DNA of 64,000 nt from positions 23,949,702 to 24,013,701 of the forward strand of contig NC_091219.1 in NCBI RefSeq assembly GCF_040958095.1. Reading direction: 5' to 3'. This stretch comes from Procambarus clarkii. Lineage: Eukaryota; Arthropoda; Malacostraca; Decapoda; Cambaridae. The translations under genes and the position numbers were made by a program. Shown here one piece after another: positions 63,951-64,000 of this stretch. Every line of letters begins with the position of its first letter. The stretch's first letter is position 1. The notes under the pieces were generated by a model. The model was given only the letters and a program-made list of their open reading frames with translations, ran no database searches and was not told the DNA's origin.

Positions 63951-64000
63951 CCTTCATAATAAGTAATTTACACTGAAAATCAGGCATGACAGGGCAGATC

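Overview
The window looks like nuclear DNA of an arthropod, most likely a decapod crustacean such as a crayfish. This is an inference from its AT-rich, microsatellite-heavy make-up, dense tRNA-derived SINEs, CR1/L2/Jockey- and I-type LINE debris and DIRS-type fossils. I ran no database search. Nothing in it is prokaryotic: there are no operons, rRNA genes or CRISPR arrays, and no tRNA-like sequence that I would call a functional tRNA gene.

The only host genes I can support are three head-to-tail copies, all on the minus strand, of one multi-domain gene. I call them copy A (18013-28331), copy B (38293-45946, with a probable 5' UTR exon at 49110-49371) and copy C (53056-59773 and beyond, 5' end not found). 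Each has one very long 3' exon. It encodes an RG-rich N-terminus, a winged-helix-like segment, four closely packed CCCH zinc fingers, a low-complexity linker, a fifth CCCH finger joined to two WWE modules, and a C-terminal PARP catalytic domain. This is the layout of the vertebrate ZC3HAV1 (ZAP/PARP13) and PARP12 family. All three copies keep the catalytic His and Tyr and have Val or Ile at the third triad position, which predicts mono-ADP-ribosyltransferases. Short upstream coding exons were found by splice sites and reading phase: a start exon ending in phase 1, then a second exon ending in phase 0 at the long exon. Copies B and C are close relatives and A is more distant. B carries a private Trp-His-Pro-Pro-Glu-Gly heptad array. 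B and C share a stretch of about 430 bp around finger 5/WWE1 that is far more alike than its flanks, as gene conversion would leave.

Region by region: 1-18 kb is intergenic, with SINEs, minisatellites, a 356-bp inverted-repeat MITE, I-type LINE pieces (one with a long RNase H-bearing ORF at 7054-8340), LINE 3' ends and a DIRS-like fossil (14.3-15.9 kb). 18-28.3 kb is copy A; its introns hold a piggyBac-like non-autonomous element and a second DIRS-like fossil that ends about 37 bp from a splice donor. 28.3-38.2 kb is intergenic, with LINE tails, inverted repeats, a 34-bp minisatellite and a pogo/Tigger remnant. 38.3-49.4 kb is copy B; its first intron holds a 1.2-kb minisatellite and inverted SINEs. 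49.4-53 kb is LINE debris, including a large inverted repeat. 53-59.8 kb is copy C, and 60-64 kb is a LINE with most of its reverse transcriptase left plus other LINE fragments.

If the family assignment holds, the three genes would make related RNA-binding, ADP-ribose-sensing proteins of the antiviral/stress-granule type, diversifying by tandem duplication, repeat expansion and sequence exchange.
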